From: Thermoplasmata archaeon
Lineage (GTDB): Archaea; Thermoplasmatota; Thermoplasmata; Thermoplasmatales; Thermoplasmataceae
Assembly (NCBI GenBank): GCA_021820245.1
Contig: JAKADT010000002.1
Span: 1-38,091, forward strand
DNA length: 38,091 nucleotides
Direction: 5' to 3'
Shown: piece by piece, positions 22,670 through 32,687 of the stretch
Layout: every line of letters starts with the position of its first letter
Position numbering within the stretch: the first letter of the stretch is position 1
Notes under the pieces: generated by a model
Told to the model about the DNA's origin: nothing
What the model saw: only the letters and a program-made list of their open reading frames with translations
The model's database searches: none
Position numbers and translations under genes: made by a program

Positions 22670-24037
22670 TTACAAAAAAGATATGGCCCATAATGTGAAA
22701 AGAGTTGCGGTCAAGACAGGAAACGCCAGGATGAACCCCGTACCCATATAATATTTCCATGATATTGTTATGCCGCTTTTCCTCTTTACGGTGTTAATCC
22801 AGATTAGGGTTGCAAGAGATCCTATTGTTGTGAATTTGGGTCCTATATCATTTGCAATTACATTTACATAAATGTACTGGATTCCGAGGTGAGATGACTT
22901 TATTGCCAGATTACCCAGCATTATTGATGGAAGGTTGTTCATCACTGCAGCCAGCGCGGACATGAAATACCCGGAAAGTATTATGTTGAAAGGACCCGGT
23001 TCTGCAGAGATTCTTACAAGAACATCAGCAACCATTGAAGCAAGACCCTGTTCAGCCAGGCCATATACAATCATGTACATGCCTATGGAAAAGAGGATTA
23101 TCTGCCATGGAGAATCTCTCAGGATTCTTCCAGTATTGATCTTATGCCCACGTCTGGCGATATACAGAATAACAATTGAAGCAGGAAATGCAAAAATAGC
23201 AACTGGGATGGAATACACACCACCTATTGAATAGACAAATGCCAGTATTGCTAGTACAGGAAAAGCCATTCTGAATACTGTCCTGTCCTTCACAGCGTCT
23301 TCAGTTCCTGATGAGTTTACAATGCTGAATTTCTCTGGTAGTGATTTTCTGTACATTAGAGTTAAAACCAGAAGGCTTGTTATAACTGCCACAATATCGG
23401 GGATTAACATGGTTTCTGCATATTGAAGAAAATGTATGTCAAAAAAACTTGTTGCCAGTATATTGGTGAGGTTGCTTATGACAAAGGGGAGGCTGGCCGT
23501 GTCTGCAATAAACCCCACAGCCATGATGTAAGGAAGGTACAGTTTCCTGGGAATATCTGTGTTCGAGAGAACCCAGTATATTATAGGTGTCAGTACCAGT
23601 GCTGCCCCATCGTTGGCAAAAAAAGCAGATACGAATGCACCAAACAGTATTATGAATACAAAAAGTTTCAACGGATTCCCGTTGGAGATCCTTCCGAGCA
23701 TGGATGCCACATACGTGAAGAAGCCTGATTCGTCGAACACCATAGTTATGATGACTATTGCGATAAAGGTCAATGTTGGATTCCATACGATGTAAAACAC
23801 ATTGATGACATCACTGAACGTGGTAACTCCAACCAGCACAGATATAATTCCACCCAGAATGGCAGAATAGCCTATTTCTATGCCCTTTGGTTTTGTGAAC
23901 ACAAGGATGAGTGTGCATGCAAATATGGATCCGGCCAGGTAAAGCAACCAGTTCAAGGAACCTTTCTCCACTATAGTTTGGCTTTTCCCTGTAGTATCAT
24001 AATCATGGCAAAAATGTAACTGTTTACTTTCTGACAT
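22670..24037 (-). CDS. arsB: ArsB-type arsenite efflux permease
   Basis: 455 residues with 11-12 predicted membrane helices. The segments GIEIGYSAILGGIISVL, VTTFSDVINVFYIVWNPTLTF, AFFANDGAALVLTPII and GFIADTASLPFVISNLTNI follow ArsB nearly position by position, including the conserved NDG and ADTASLP motifs. ArsB exports arsenite or antimonite, powered by the membrane potential or with an ArsA ATPase. No arsA, arsR or arsC is nearby. The polar N-terminal tail (about 28 residues) is longer than usual. Related Na+/H+ antiporters (NhaD) are an alternative but match less well. Confidence 0.9.
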   Translation of the reverse strand: MSESKQLHFCHDYDTTGKSQTIVEKGSLNWLLYLAGSIFACTLILVFTKPKGIEIGYSAILGGIISVLVGVTTFSDVINVFYIVWNPTLTFIAIVIITMVFDESGFFTYVASMLGRISNGNPLKLFVFIILFGAFVSAFFANDGAALVLTPIIYWVLSNTDIPRKLYLPYIMAVGFIADTASLPFVISNLTNILATSFFDIHFLQYAETMLIPDIVAVITSLLVLTLMYRKSLPEKFSIVNSSGTEDAVKDRTVFRMAFPVLAILAFVYSIGGVYSIPVAIFAFPASIVILYIARRGHKINTGRILRDSPWQIILFSIGMYMIVYGLAEQGLASMVADVLVRISAEPGPFNIILSGYFMSALAAVMNNLPSIMLGNLAIKSSHLGIQYIYVNVIANDIGPKFTTIGSLATLIWINTVKRKSGITISWKYYMGTGFILAFPVLTATLFTLWAISFL

Positions 24038-24297
24038 TTTTTACTCAATAACATTAATCTGTAACCTAGTTGGACATAAATAGCAAAATTATCCAGCTAA
24101 ACTATGATTCTTTCCAAACTCCCGCCAGGACCGGTTATTTTCAAGGAACGGTCATGGACTGGAAATCGCAGGACGAGTGCGTATAGTTTCCCCAGGATAA
24201 CTAATCTTAGAAACGAAAGGCCTTAACAATATTTTTTAACATGTTCTCAATCTTGCATCCGGACAGGAAAGCCATTAACCCTGTTGGATTGATAGCG

Positions 24298-26385
24298 ATG
24301 GAAAGTTATTCAAATAGACTCATTAACGAAAAGAGCCCGTATCTTCTTCAGCATGCTCATAACCCTGTGAACTGGTACCCATGGGGGGACGAGGCCTTCG
24401 ATGCTGCAGAACGTGAGAACAAGCTCATCTTCCTTAGTATAGGATATTCGACATGCCACTGGTGCCACGTTATGGAGAGAGAAAGCTTCACCGACAGGGA
24501 GGTGGCAGATGCCATGAATGAAACGTTCATATCAATTAAGGTTGACAGGGAAGAGAGACCTGATATTGATGACATTTATATGACAGTCTGTCAGATGACG
24601 CTTGGGGGAGGCGGATGGCCCCTCAACATAATCTTAACTCCTGATAGGCGGCCGGTGTTCGCTCTAACGTACATGCCAAAGGAGAGCAGAAGAGGCATGA
24701 TGGGCATTCTTGAGCTCTGCAGTAACCTTAAGGAATTATGGTCAAATGACCGTGAAGGTGTAGAGAAGAGGGCAAACGAGATCATGGTGCATCTGGAACG
24801 GAATGCAAGAAGGCCCAGACTTGGTGAAATCGGGAGGGGAGTCTTCAGCAATGCATTTGAAGGTTTTCTCAATTCATTCGATGAAGCAAATGGTGGTTTC
24901 GGGACCTCACCAAAATTCCCTACGCCACACAATCTTATGTTTCTTCTGAGGTACCACAGAATGACCGGGGACCACAGATCACTGCAGATGGTAACGAAGA
25001 CACTCGAGAAAATGAGAAAGGGTGGAATTTTTGACCAGATAGGTTTTGGTTTCCACCGTTATTCAACGGATGCTGCATGGGTTGTCCCCCATTTCGAGAA
25101 GATGATCTATGATCAGGCACTCCTTATAATGGCATATTCTGAAGCCTATCAGGTGACTGGAAATGATTTTTACAGGAACGTGGCGGTGGAAATCTTTGAA
25201 TTTGTTAATCGTGAACTGACAGATTCCAACGGAGGCTTTTATTCTGCTCTAGATGCAGACAGTGAGGGAATGGAGGGAAAATTCTACACGTGGACAGCTC
25301 AGGAAATAAGGTCAGTGCTGGATGAGGAAAGTTACCAGATTTTCTGCGACTATTTCAACGTCATAGAAAGTGGTAATTATGTTGAGGAATCTACTGGAAG
25401 GAGAACAGGGAGAAATCTACTCACTGTTAATTATGATGTGAAAGACTTTGCAGAACGCAACAATTTGACTGAGAATAATCTTGAAAGAATCCTTGACGAA
25501 TCACGAAAGAAGCTTCTCGCATACAGGGAAAAACGTATACGGCCACATCTTGACGACAAGATCCTCTCCGATATGAACGGTCTCATGATTGCTGCTCTTT
25601 CCTATGCAGGAAGGGTGCTGAAACTTGGATATATGGTAAAGGCTGCCGAAAGATCCGCAGAATTCATCCTTAATAATATGTACAGCAGTAATGGAACTCT
25701 CTACCACCGGTACAGGGACGGAAATGTTGCAATAGAGGGATTCCTGGACGATTATTCCTTCATGATTTACGGCCTTCTTGAGCTTTACCAGAGTACCCTG
25801 AAACCTGAATATATTGAAAAGGCACTTGATATCCAGGATTCACTTTCCAGTAAATTCAGCGATACTGAAGATGGTGGGTATTTCATGTCTTCCTCTGACA
25901 GGAAGGACCTGATTATAAGAACAAAACAGGTACATGATGGGGCAATACCATCTGGAAATTCCATAGAATTGCTAAATCTGAGCAGATTCTATCTTCTTAA
26001 ATCGGAGCCTGCCTATGAAGATCTGGCTTTCAGAACATTGAACGCATTTGGGAAGGAGATCGAGGAAAATCCAACAAACTATTCTTTCAGCCTCATGGCA
26101 GCAGACATTCTCATGAACAGGTCATACAGCCTTGTCATTGTGGGAAAGCCAAACGACAAAAAAACCGTTGAAATGCTGGAAACCATAAGGGGGGAATATC
26201 TCCCTGGGGTTGTTGTGATACTCAAGGAGCCAGATGACACACGCATTCCAGGTCTTCTTGAAAACGTATCGGCAATGACTCAGGTAAATGGAGAAACCAC
26301 AGCCTACTTATGCACTGAAAAGGTATGTCTTCCACCCATGACGGACGTGACGAAAATCATGGATACAATAAAAAATGGAAAATAA
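24298..26385 (+). CDS. DUF255/YyaL-type thioredoxin-domain protein
   Basis: 695 residues from the ATG at 24298. The N-terminal thioredoxin-like domain (about 1-165) carries the family hallmark [24 protein letters not shown] and the redox pair CHWC (Cys53, Cys56). The rest is an (alpha/alpha)6-barrel resembling N-acylglucosamine epimerase/cellobiose epimerase folds ([58 protein letters not shown]). The biochemical role is unsettled; the mammalian relative is SPATA20. An in-frame ATG at 24241 would add 19 residues that do not match the family. Confidence 0.92.
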   Translation: MESYSNRLINEKSPYLLQHAHNPVNWYPWGDEAFDAAERENKLIFLSIGYSTCHWCHVMERESFTDREVADAMNETFISIKVDREERPDIDDIYMTVCQMTLGGGGWPLNIILTPDRRPVFALTYMPKESRRGMMGILELCSNLKELWSNDREGVEKRANEIMVHLERNARRPRLGEIGRGVFSNAFEGFLNSFDEANGGFGTSPKFPTPHNLMFLLRYHRMTGDHRSLQMVTKTLEKMRKGGIFDQIGFGFHRYSTDAAWVVPHFEKMIYDQALLIMAYSEAYQVTGNDFYRNVAVEIFEFVNRELTDSNGGFYSALDADSEGMEGKFYTWTAQEIRSVLDEESYQIFCDYFNVIESGNYVEESTGRRTGRNLLTVNYDVKDFAERNNLTENNLERILDESRKKLLAYREKRIRPHLDDKILSDMNGLMIAALSYAGRVLKLGYMVKAAERSAEFILNNMYSSNGTLYHRYRDGNVAIEGFLDDYSFMIYGLLELYQSTLKPEYIEKALDIQDSLSSKFSDTEDGGYFMSSSDRKDLIIRTKQVHDGAIPSGNSIELLNLSRFYLLKSEPAYEDLAFRTLNAFGKEIEENPTNYSFSLMAADILMNRSYSLVIVGKPNDKKTVEMLETIRGEYLPGVVVILKEPDDTRIPGLLENVSAMTQVNGETTAYLCTEKVCLPPMTDVTKIMDTIKNGK

Positions 26386-26462
26386 TGGTATGATGTACGT
26401 ATCATTCAACTGGCTGATAAATAGATGCTGAAATGGGATTATTCAGGACCGTTTCCCTCTTC

Positions 26463-26960
26463 TCAGGTCACTGTTTTTGATGCAATAAGCCCGTTTGTTA
26501 ATGTATCTATGAACCTTAACTGAGATATGAAAGGTTCTGGATGTAAGCCTTCAGTGGAATTCAGAACTATTGCTGTTGTCGCACCGAAATAAGCATCTCC
26601 ACTGACTTTCATGGTCAGGTTGTCCCCGATAGGGATGGGTGTCTTATTGTTCAGATCACTAACCGAGAGTGTAATTGGAGGTATTATCGTATTGTTGCTC
26701 AGTGTGATCTCAATCTGCACATCGTTCAGTGAGATATTTCCCCCGAATTGCTGTACATATACGAAATAATAAGCATCCTTTGTGGCAGAGGCATTCTCCA
26801 CCTTAATTGATCCAGTTGGAGTTGATGCACCTATGAGGGTCGTATATCCACCCACAATTGTGTAAAGCGTGGCCGCAAGAACAACTGTTATGGCTACCAG
26901 CAGTATTGTTGCAATAATGGGCGATACCGCCTTATCCTTTTCTTGAAATACTCTCTTCAT
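26463..26960 (-). CDS. Archaeal type IV pilin-like secreted protein
   Basis: 165 residues. A charged N-terminus (MKRVFQEKDKA) ends in Lys-Ala, followed by VSPIIATILLVAITVVLAATLY. This is a class III signal peptide of the archaeal type IV pilin family (DUF1628-like), with a predicted prepilin peptidase cut between Ala11 and Val12. The exposed part (about 40-165) is beta-rich with several Asn-x-Ser/Thr sequons, which suits an N-glycosylated surface subunit. It would assemble into a pilus or sit as a pseudopilin on the cell surface. No assembly ATPase or platform gene is adjacent. Confidence 0.88.
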   Translation of the reverse strand: MKRVFQEKDKAVSPIIATILLVAITVVLAATLYTIVGGYTTLIGASTPTGSIKVENASATKDAYYFVYVQQFGGNISLNDVQIEITLSNNTIIPPITLSVSDLNNKTPIPIGDNLTMKVSGDAYFGATTAIVLNSTEGLHPEPFISQLRFIDTLTNGLIASKTVT

Positions 26961-27172
26961 AATACATCACATTTTATCTTGATCTACAGGTTAATGCATA
27001 CCTGTTTGTTATACTAAAATTTTTGTTTGTTGAATCGTCTGAAATGACTTTTTTAGATGAAGCAATGTCTTCTGCCAGCTCTGTATATGAAAGGGAAACT
27101 CAACATCTGTATAAAGTTATGTATGCGAAAATTTCCAAACTTCCATTAATAAAGATTTTCACTGTCGTCATG
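26961..27172. other. Short intergenic stretch (212 bases), nothing assigned
   Basis: AT-rich upstream region of the pilin-like gene. A TATA-like AGATAAAATG occurs on the minus strand near 26971-26980, a little close to the ATG. No gene is seen. Confidence 0.3.
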
Positions 27173-27700
27173 TTAATTTCCTTCGCCTTTCTTAGTGGGT
27201 AGTGTTTTAACAAACGACCTGCGGGAATTGATTATCCTGAATGATTCACCCAGAATGAGTCCAGTTGATGCTGCCAGTATTACATTAAGAGCCAATCCAA
27301 CGCTAACCGGAAGCTTTGGATCATACAGGTATATGTAAATCTCCCCAAGGAACGAAAGTGTCCATAAAATAGTGAAAGGGGCCGAACTTCTGTACCTCAA
27401 TACATCATTCTTCACATAAAAGCGATCCTTTTTTCCGTAAATTATCCCAGCAGCAAGTCCAACTATCCAGAAAAATATAATCAGCTCCTTCTGAGTAACT
27501 GATAGTCCAATATATGTGTACACGGAAAGAAGAGTATAAAGTACCGGTACCAGCATAACCCTTCCAAGAGAATACTTTCTGCCATAGAAAAGTCTGGAAA
27601 GCCTTAAAACAAGCAGTAAAACAGTCAGTGTTGCGAGAAAATCAAACTGATATCCTGCCGGGATATAGTTCTCAAATGGGAAGTTGAATATGCTTATCAA
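27173..27700 (-). CDS. Five-helix membrane protein (possibly CcdC/DUF1453-like)
   Basis: 175 residues with about five membrane helices (20-37, 48-65, 71-88, 110-125 and 133-150). The loop KKDRFYVKNDVLRYRSSAP between helices 3 and 4, with the following ILWTLSFLGEIYIY, recalls CcdC/DUF1453-type proteins, whose members carry a similar 'fyvkdg.l..r.s...' stretch; the match is weak. The basic C-terminus is cytoplasmic by the positive-inside rule. No heme or redox motif is visible. It is 34 bases from the eIF2B-like gene on the same strand and may be cotranscribed. Confidence 0.6.
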   Translation of the reverse strand: MISIFNFPFENYIPAGYQFDFLATLTVLLLVLRLSRLFYGRKYSLGRVMLVPVLYTLLSVYTYIGLSVTQKELIIFFWIVGLAAGIIYGKKDRFYVKNDVLRYRSSAPFTILWTLSFLGEIYIYLYDPKLPVSVGLALNVILAASTGLILGESFRIINSRRSFVKTLPTKKGEGN

Positions 27701-27734
27701 TTGAAATCGTTATTACTGATTCTATATTAAGGTA

Positions 27735-28556
27735 TTATGAACCAGTTTTGTGTGGTTCTATAAACCCCTTCTCGGTGATGTATGACGTTATATATCTGGC
27801 CGGGGTTATGTCAAAATATATGTTTCTAGTCTGGAAACCCAGATTTGTGATCTCAAGTGAGCTGTGCTCCATGAATTTCGGGTATGTCGCCATTGTGTAA
27901 GCCCTCTCAAACTTGAGTTCAAAACCCGTTGAATAGACGTTTTTATTGAAATGATGCATGGACATGGCAAGAGGAAAGGTTCCAGTCTTGTGGATCAGGC
28001 TGTAATCTCCAAGTATGGAATCGGACCCAATCAGGCAGAAATCTGTCTCCTGCGAGGCGTAGAATGTGGAAGCATCCACATAAATTGTGCAGGGGATTCC
28101 CGCATCCTTGAGATATCTTGCAAGATCTATTGCTTCAAGATTTGGCCTGCTTTCCAACAGCGATATCATCTTTATATGCGTGGAATTGCGCTGCAATATC
28201 TCCTTTATCATGGAACTGTTGCTTATGGTGACAAATGAAACCCTATCCTGAAAGAGGGAGTCTGCATTCTCAACCGCTTTTTCCGATGATTTTCCTATTT
28301 CTGCGAAAAGACCATGAGACATCTCCACTGGATCTTCATTCTTCCTTATTGTGGACTGCAGAATGGAGCATACGTTCCTTACCAATCCCATTCCAGAAAA
28401 TGAAACCTTCACGTTTTCCAGTTCAGACAATATTATGTTGTTATCCTCAGTTACAGATTTATTCTCCATGAAGGTCCCCAGTACGCTGTAGGCTATTATC
28501 AGGGACCCGTTGAGTCGATCCCTTCTTATCTCCTCAAGTCTTTCTGAAATTGACAT
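27735..28556 (-). CDS. eIF2B-like / sugar-phosphate isomerase family protein
   Basis: 273 residues of the ISOCOT family that includes eIF2B alpha/beta/delta, methylthioribose-1-phosphate isomerase and ribose-1,5-bisphosphate isomerase. Signatures are LLESRPNLEAIDLARYLKDAGIPCTIYVDAS, then DFCLIGSDSILGDYSLIHKTGTFPLAM and the closing YFDITPARYITSYITEKG. It is shorter than MtnA (about 340) or ribose-1,5-bisphosphate isomerase (about 320), mainly at the N-terminus. Isomerisation of a sugar 1-phosphate is plausible; a regulatory role as aIF2B-like protein is the alternative. It lies 14 bases downstream of an amidohydrolase gene. Confidence 0.85.
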   Translation of the reverse strand: MSISERLEEIRRDRLNGSLIIAYSVLGTFMENKSVTEDNNIILSELENVKVSFSGMGLVRNVCSILQSTIRKNEDPVEMSHGLFAEIGKSSEKAVENADSLFQDRVSFVTISNSSMIKEILQRNSTHIKMISLLESRPNLEAIDLARYLKDAGIPCTIYVDASTFYASQETDFCLIGSDSILGDYSLIHKTGTFPLAMSMHHFNKNVYSTGFELKFERAYTMATYPKFMEHSSLEITNLGFQTRNIYFDITPARYITSYITEKGFIEPHKTGS

Positions 28557-28570
28557 GTAGTATTCACTGT

Positions 28571-29701
28571 TCAGTCTGAATAGACTTCTTCACCCTCACC
28601 GAAAACCGCCACTGGATGAGATTCCAGTGAGAATGGGTCCCCATTCCATACTGTCAGTGATGCAAGCTTACCGGTTTCAATCATTCCCAGATCTTCAAGT
28701 CCGAGTATGGATGCAGTCTCACTGGTAAGTTTCGATATTGACTGTTCCTTTGACAGACCAAACCTGAGAAGATGCCTGAGGGTATAAAAGATTGTTCTCT
28801 GGAGTATGACGGGGTGGTCGCTCATGAGGCAAAATTTAGCACCTGATTCAAGAAGGTACTGAGTATTTCTCCACGATTCATGCTTCAGTTCAACCTTGTA
28901 CGGATGACTGTCCATGGGTCCGTATACAATTGGTATGTCGTTGCTTGCAATTCTTCTGAAAGCCCCTGTTGAATGAATGTCCACTCCATGATTCAGAACC
29001 ACCTTAAGGCCGAACTCCCTCTTCAGTCCAATGAGAAGATCCGCATCATCCTCCTTGTGCGTATGTACCATGAGCTTGTATTTACCTGAAAGAATATCCA
29101 TGAATATTTCAGTGAGAGGATCAATTTCATCCGGATCCTTCTTTCCCTTTTTAATGAGATTTGAGGCTTTCTGGGCTTTATACAGGGTTTCACGAAGAAG
29201 TGCCATTGCTCCCATCCTGGTGTTTGGTCTTGTCCCCTTCCAGTCGGTTGTACTTCTCGGGTTGTAACCAAGGGCTGCTTTTATTCCAATATCTTTAACA
29301 AAAGCGTCCTGTATGTTACCCTTAAAGTTTCTAAGCAGAGAAGCCCTACCTCCTATTGTGTTTCCACTGCCCGGAAGAACAGTCGAATATAACACTCCGT
29401 TTTCAACGGATTCACCAAATGCAGAATCGTCCATGTATACACTGTCGGCCGCCCTTACCAGAGGATAAAGGTTATCCATGTGTTCATTGGATTCATCCTC
29501 CGATGATGGTTCTCCAGCCCTGACCATTCCAATATGGCTGTGAGCGTCTATGAATCCAGGTGTGACCACCCCTTCTCCAACCATTTCACCATCACTTGGT
29601 TTCTTTTCTGTTATTTCCAGGATGTTCCTTTCGAAAGCGATGAAACAGTTTTTCCTTACACTCTTTCCATCATACAGGGTAGTGGCCTTTACATATTTCA
29701 T
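28571..29701 (-). CDS. Metal-dependent amidohydrolase (imidazolonepropionase-like)
   Basis: 376 residues, composite-domain amidohydrolase. The HxH metal motif is DAHSHIG (His54, His56). Further ligands are His in LMVHTHKEDDAD, His in VVLNHGVD and Asp in LMSDHPV. The TRMGAMALLRETLYKAQ stretch is typical of the COG1228-type group. Substrates in this group are varied cyclic amides and imides; none can be named. A TATA box (29722-29729) gives it its own leaderless promoter. The eIF2B-like gene follows after 14 bases, so the two are likely cotranscribed. Confidence 0.9.
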   Translation of the reverse strand: MKYVKATTLYDGKSVRKNCFIAFERNILEITEKKPSDGEMVGEGVVTPGFIDAHSHIGMVRAGEPSSEDESNEHMDNLYPLVRAADSVYMDDSAFGESVENGVLYSTVLPGSGNTIGGRASLLRNFKGNIQDAFVKDIGIKAALGYNPRSTTDWKGTRPNTRMGAMALLRETLYKAQKASNLIKKGKKDPDEIDPLTEIFMDILSGKYKLMVHTHKEDDADLLIGLKREFGLKVVLNHGVDIHSTGAFRRIASNDIPIVYGPMDSHPYKVELKHESWRNTQYLLESGAKFCLMSDHPVILQRTIFYTLRHLLRFGLSKEQSISKLTSETASILGLEDLGMIETGKLASLTVWNGDPFSLESHPVAVFGEGEEVYSD

Positions 29702-29721
29702 GGCTCATGATCCACAACCGA

Positions 29722-29729
29722 CAATAAAA
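29722..29729 (-). promoter_or_regulatory. TATA box of the amidohydrolase gene
   Basis: Minus-strand TTTTATTG is centred 24 bases before the ATG at 29701, just beyond the epimerase stop codon. Confidence 0.45.
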
Positions 29730-29730
29730 C

Positions 29731-30546
29731 CTATTCGATCATGGTTATTGTATACGAGCAGGTGAATTTTCCACCCGGCTCCACTGTTATGAGTCCAATT
29801 CCATTGTTGAATGAATTAGGCGCTCCGGTCATTGGTTCTATGGCTACGGATTTTCCCTCAGCGAATTCTCCATCGTAAACCTGGAAATATGGCATGTTTT
29901 TTCTCTCAATAAGGATATGATTCTTTCCGTTGTGCAGGTGGAGATCTCCACCTCCAGTGAAACAGCTGTCAAATACTGTTCCGGACCTTGCAGAGAGTTC
30001 ATGTATGGGAAAGTCCATAATTTTCCCGGTAGGAAAGTATTTATCTACACATTCCAGTTTTTTGGCTGGTTCATCTGCCGTTATATCCCAGTCTCCATGT
30101 GTCATGAAATATGGATGGGCACCCACGGTCAGCGGTGCATTTAGCTCTCCTGTATTTTCAATCTCAAATTTAGTTGAGAAGGAATCTTTATCCAGCCTGT
30201 AGATGATAACGCTGTGTAATCTGGAAGGAAACTCCGGACACGCTATTGTATAGCCAAGTTCTATAGAATCCTCATCCTTTTTCAGCACGTCCCACATGGC
30301 ATGCCTGACGAGTCCATGTATGCTGTGGTTACCGCTGTCAGCCGGGAGTGTATACACCTTCCCTTCAAAAGTAAATACGTGATCCTTCACCCTGTTGGCA
30401 AATGGTATCATTACAGCAGATCCTCCATGTGTCTCCTTTCCATCCGGCGAGGGCTTCAGGATTTCAACACCGTCAATGAATAGACTCTTAAGGTAGGATC
30501 CGGTCTGATCGATTTCCGCCAACGAATCCATAAATTTTATTTCCAT
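29731..30546 (-). CDS. Aldose 1-epimerase (mutarotase) family protein
   Basis: About 271 residues, beta-sandwich galactose-mutarotase fold. The catalytic pieces are HSIHGLVRHAMW (first His), TVGAHPYF (second His) and the base Glu in AIEPMTGAPNSF. It interconverts alpha and beta anomers of aldoses or acts on a hexose-6-phosphate. The ATG at 30546 is preferred to the TTG at 30558. It is 29 bases upstream of the amidohydrolase on the same strand and divergent from the phosphoesterase gene (84 bases apart). Confidence 0.88.
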   Translation of the reverse strand: MEIKFMDSLAEIDQTGSYLKSLFIDGVEILKPSPDGKETHGGSAVMIPFANRVKDHVFTFEGKVYTLPADSGNHSIHGLVRHAMWDVLKKDEDSIELGYTIACPEFPSRLHSVIIYRLDKDSFSTKFEIENTGELNAPLTVGAHPYFMTHGDWDITADEPAKKLECVDKYFPTGKIMDFPIHELSARSGTVFDSCFTGGGDLHLHNGKNHILIERKNMPYFQVYDGEFAEGKSVAIEPMTGAPNSFNNGIGLITVEPGGKFTCSYTITMIE

Positions 30547-30600
30547 ACACACGAACAAGGCGCGAATCGTATTTTACTTTTATGATCATGCCTCAAAAGA

Positions 30601-30608
30601 CTTAATTT
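30601..30608 (+). promoter_or_regulatory. TATA box of the phosphoesterase gene
   Basis: CTTAATTT is centred 26 bases before the TTG at 30631. The spacing supports a leaderless transcript beginning at an unusual TTG codon. Confidence 0.45.
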
Positions 30609-30630
30609 ACTGGAAAGCATTCAAAATAAG

Positions 30631-31383
30631 TTGCAGGATATACAGATTACGAAGGATGTCTTCATTTCAGACCTTTACTGTGTCTACCTGAGAGATATTT
30701 CCGCTGTTGTGGTTTCAGATCTCCATCTCGGCTTCGAAGAAGAGATGAATCTTCACGGTCTCTTTCTTCCTCGTTTTCAGCTCAACCATGTCGAGGGGCT
30801 CATTGACAGTATGGTGGAAAGGTATGATCCAGAAACTGTAATTATTAATGGTGATTTCAAGCAGGAATTTTCAAGGAATCTCTCCCAGGAATGGACAGAT
30901 ATAATTCATTTTATCGACAGATATTCTGATCATCTGAAGCTCAGATTCGTAAGGGGAAATCATGATAATTTTCTCATGACAATACTGAACAGGCGAAACC
31001 TTGATCTTCCTGAAGTCATTGAAACCGACAGATACTATATTTATCATGGGGACAGGGACAGGGGCCTGAAAAAGATCACGATTCTTGGACATGAGCATCC
31101 GTCACTTGTGCTCAGGGACCAGTTAGGTGGTGTGTTCAAGATACCTGCATTTATCTACAACAGTGAATCAGATGTGATCATCACACCCGCAATGAGCTTC
31201 TTCTCTTCCGGAACAGATGTTGCCCAATCACTCCTGAGCGAGGATCATTTCACACCTGCATTGAAGACCACCAACCCAGACCGATTCAGGGTGTATGGAA
31301 TAACCGACGAATTCGGCCTCGTGGACTTTGGCTTTATAGGGGATATAAAAACCGACACTAAAAAGAGTTTCAAAAGAAAATAG
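30631..31383 (+). CDS. Metallophosphoesterase, SbcD/Mre11-related archaeal type
   Basis: 250 residues with the complete calcineurin-like metal site: SDLHLG (Asp30, His32), INGDFKQEF (Asp75), RGNHDN (Asn110, His111), His139 and GHEHP (His154, His156). The Gly-Asp-x-Lys-x-x-Phe variation after strand 2 is typical of the TIGR00024-type archaeal phosphoesterases, often encoded next to Lhr-type helicases and thought to act on nucleic acids or nucleotides. No helicase is nearby here. TTG start: no ATG occurs until residue 39, beyond the first metal ligands. Confidence 0.9.
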   Translation: MQDIQITKDVFISDLYCVYLRDISAVVVSDLHLGFEEEMNLHGLFLPRFQLNHVEGLIDSMVERYDPETVIINGDFKQEFSRNLSQEWTDIIHFIDRYSDHLKLRFVRGNHDNFLMTILNRRNLDLPEVIETDRYYIYHGDRDRGLKKITILGHEHPSLVLRDQLGGVFKIPAFIYNSESDVIITPAMSFFSSGTDVAQSLLSEDHFTPALKTTNPDRFRVYGITDEFGLVDFGFIGDIKTDTKKSFKRK

Positions 31384-31411
31384 TTCAATATCCAATTGAC
31401 AATCATGGTGT

Positions 31412-32680
31412 ATGATTTCCAGGGAACTTTTCAGTAAATCATCCAGGCTTTTTCCCGGAGGAGTAAACTCACCGGTGAGGTATTATGATCCCTATCCAAT
31501 TTTCATGAAGATGGGAAAAGGTTCGAAAATATTTGACGTGGATGGGATGGGTTACACTGATTTCTGCCTGGCTTTCGGACCACTTATACTTGGGCACAGC
31601 CATCCTGATGTTGTAAGTTCTGTTAAATCAGCTGTCGAGAATGCAACATCATTAGGTACTCCCACGGAGAATGAGATCACGCTGGGAAGCATGATCAACC
31701 GGGCTGTACCGTCAATTGAGAAGATGAGATTCACAAACAGCGGAACAGAAGCAACAATGCATGCAATGAGACTGGCCAGGGGTTACACCGGAAGGAATAT
31801 AATTCTCAAGATGGAGGGTGGTTTCCATGGTGCGCATGATTATTCGTTAATAAAGTCCGGGAGCGGTACACTTACCTTTGGCATACCATCATCCAGGGGT
31901 GTTCCGCCAGAAGTATCAAAAACTGTGCTTGTAGGGCAGTACAACTCTCCCAGTACCATTGAAGAAATATTCAGGAAATTCGGGAAGGATATAGCGGCAG
32001 TAATAACCGAACCCATAATGGGGAATGCCGGGGTTATTAAGCCGGAGAACAATTTTCTAAAATTTCTGAGGGAGATAACAGAGAAACACGGTTCACTGCT
32101 CATTTTTGATGAGGTAATAACTGGATTCAGGTTCGGGTTCAGCGGATACCAGGACATAGTGGGTATAAAACCGGACATCACAACACTGGGGAAGATAATA
32201 GGAGGGGGGTTCCCCATAGGTCTCTTTGGTGGTAGATCTGACATAATGGACAGCATATCTCCCCTTGGACCCGTCTACGAATCCGGAACGTTTTCCGGAA
32301 ACTATGTTACAATGGCAGCGGGGATTGCCGCACTTAACAAACTTCATGATCTTGATTATTCCGACCTTGAATCAAAAACTGCCACGTTCGAAAGGACGCT
32401 CAGGGAAAATATGGGTGAAAACGAAAGAATTGTCATAAGCAGGTACGGTTCAATGTTCCAGTTATTCCTCGGTATTGAAAATGCAGGAAGTTACCAGGAT
32501 GTCATGAAGGCTGATTCCAGCAGATTCATGAGAATGTTTCGGATGCTGCTGAAAAGAGGAATCTATATGGCACCGGGACAGTTCGAAACAAATTTTGTAA
32601 GTTTTGCCCATACCAGTGAGGACCTTGAAGACGCCGCAATTAAAACATCCGGTGCATTGAAAGATTCCAGTAACAAGTGA
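31412..32680 (+). CDS. hemL: Glutamate-1-semialdehyde 2,1-aminomutase
   Basis: 422 residues, PLP-dependent fold-type I enzyme. [13 protein letters not shown] and [22 protein letters not shown] are family signatures, [10 protein letters not shown] holds the PLP-pairing Asp, and Lys261 in [13 protein letters not shown] forms the Schiff base. It converts glutamate 1-semialdehyde to 5-aminolevulinate, the second step of the C5 tetrapyrrole route. It lies 28 bases downstream of the phosphoesterase gene and converges on hemA with only seven bases between stops. Confidence 0.96.
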   Translation: MISRELFSKSSRLFPGGVNSPVRYYDPYPIFMKMGKGSKIFDVDGMGYTDFCLAFGPLILGHSHPDVVSSVKSAVENATSLGTPTENEITLGSMINRAVPSIEKMRFTNSGTEATMHAMRLARGYTGRNIILKMEGGFHGAHDYSLIKSGSGTLTFGIPSSRGVPPEVSKTVLVGQYNSPSTIEEIFRKFGKDIAAVITEPIMGNAGVIKPENNFLKFLREITEKHGSLLIFDEVITGFRFGFSGYQDIVGIKPDITTLGKIIGGGFPIGLFGGRSDIMDSISPLGPVYESGTFSGNYVTMAAGIAALNKLHDLDYSDLESKTATFERTLRENMGENERIVISRYGSMFQLFLGIENAGSYQDVMKADSSRFMRMFRMLLKRGIYMAPGQFETNFVSFAHTSEDLEDAAIKTSGALKDSSNK

Positions 32681-32687
32681 ATAATGA

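Noticed and set aside
31840-32256. 138-codon minus-strand frame inside hemL
   Set aside because: Antisense shadow of a strongly conserved gene; no independent signals.
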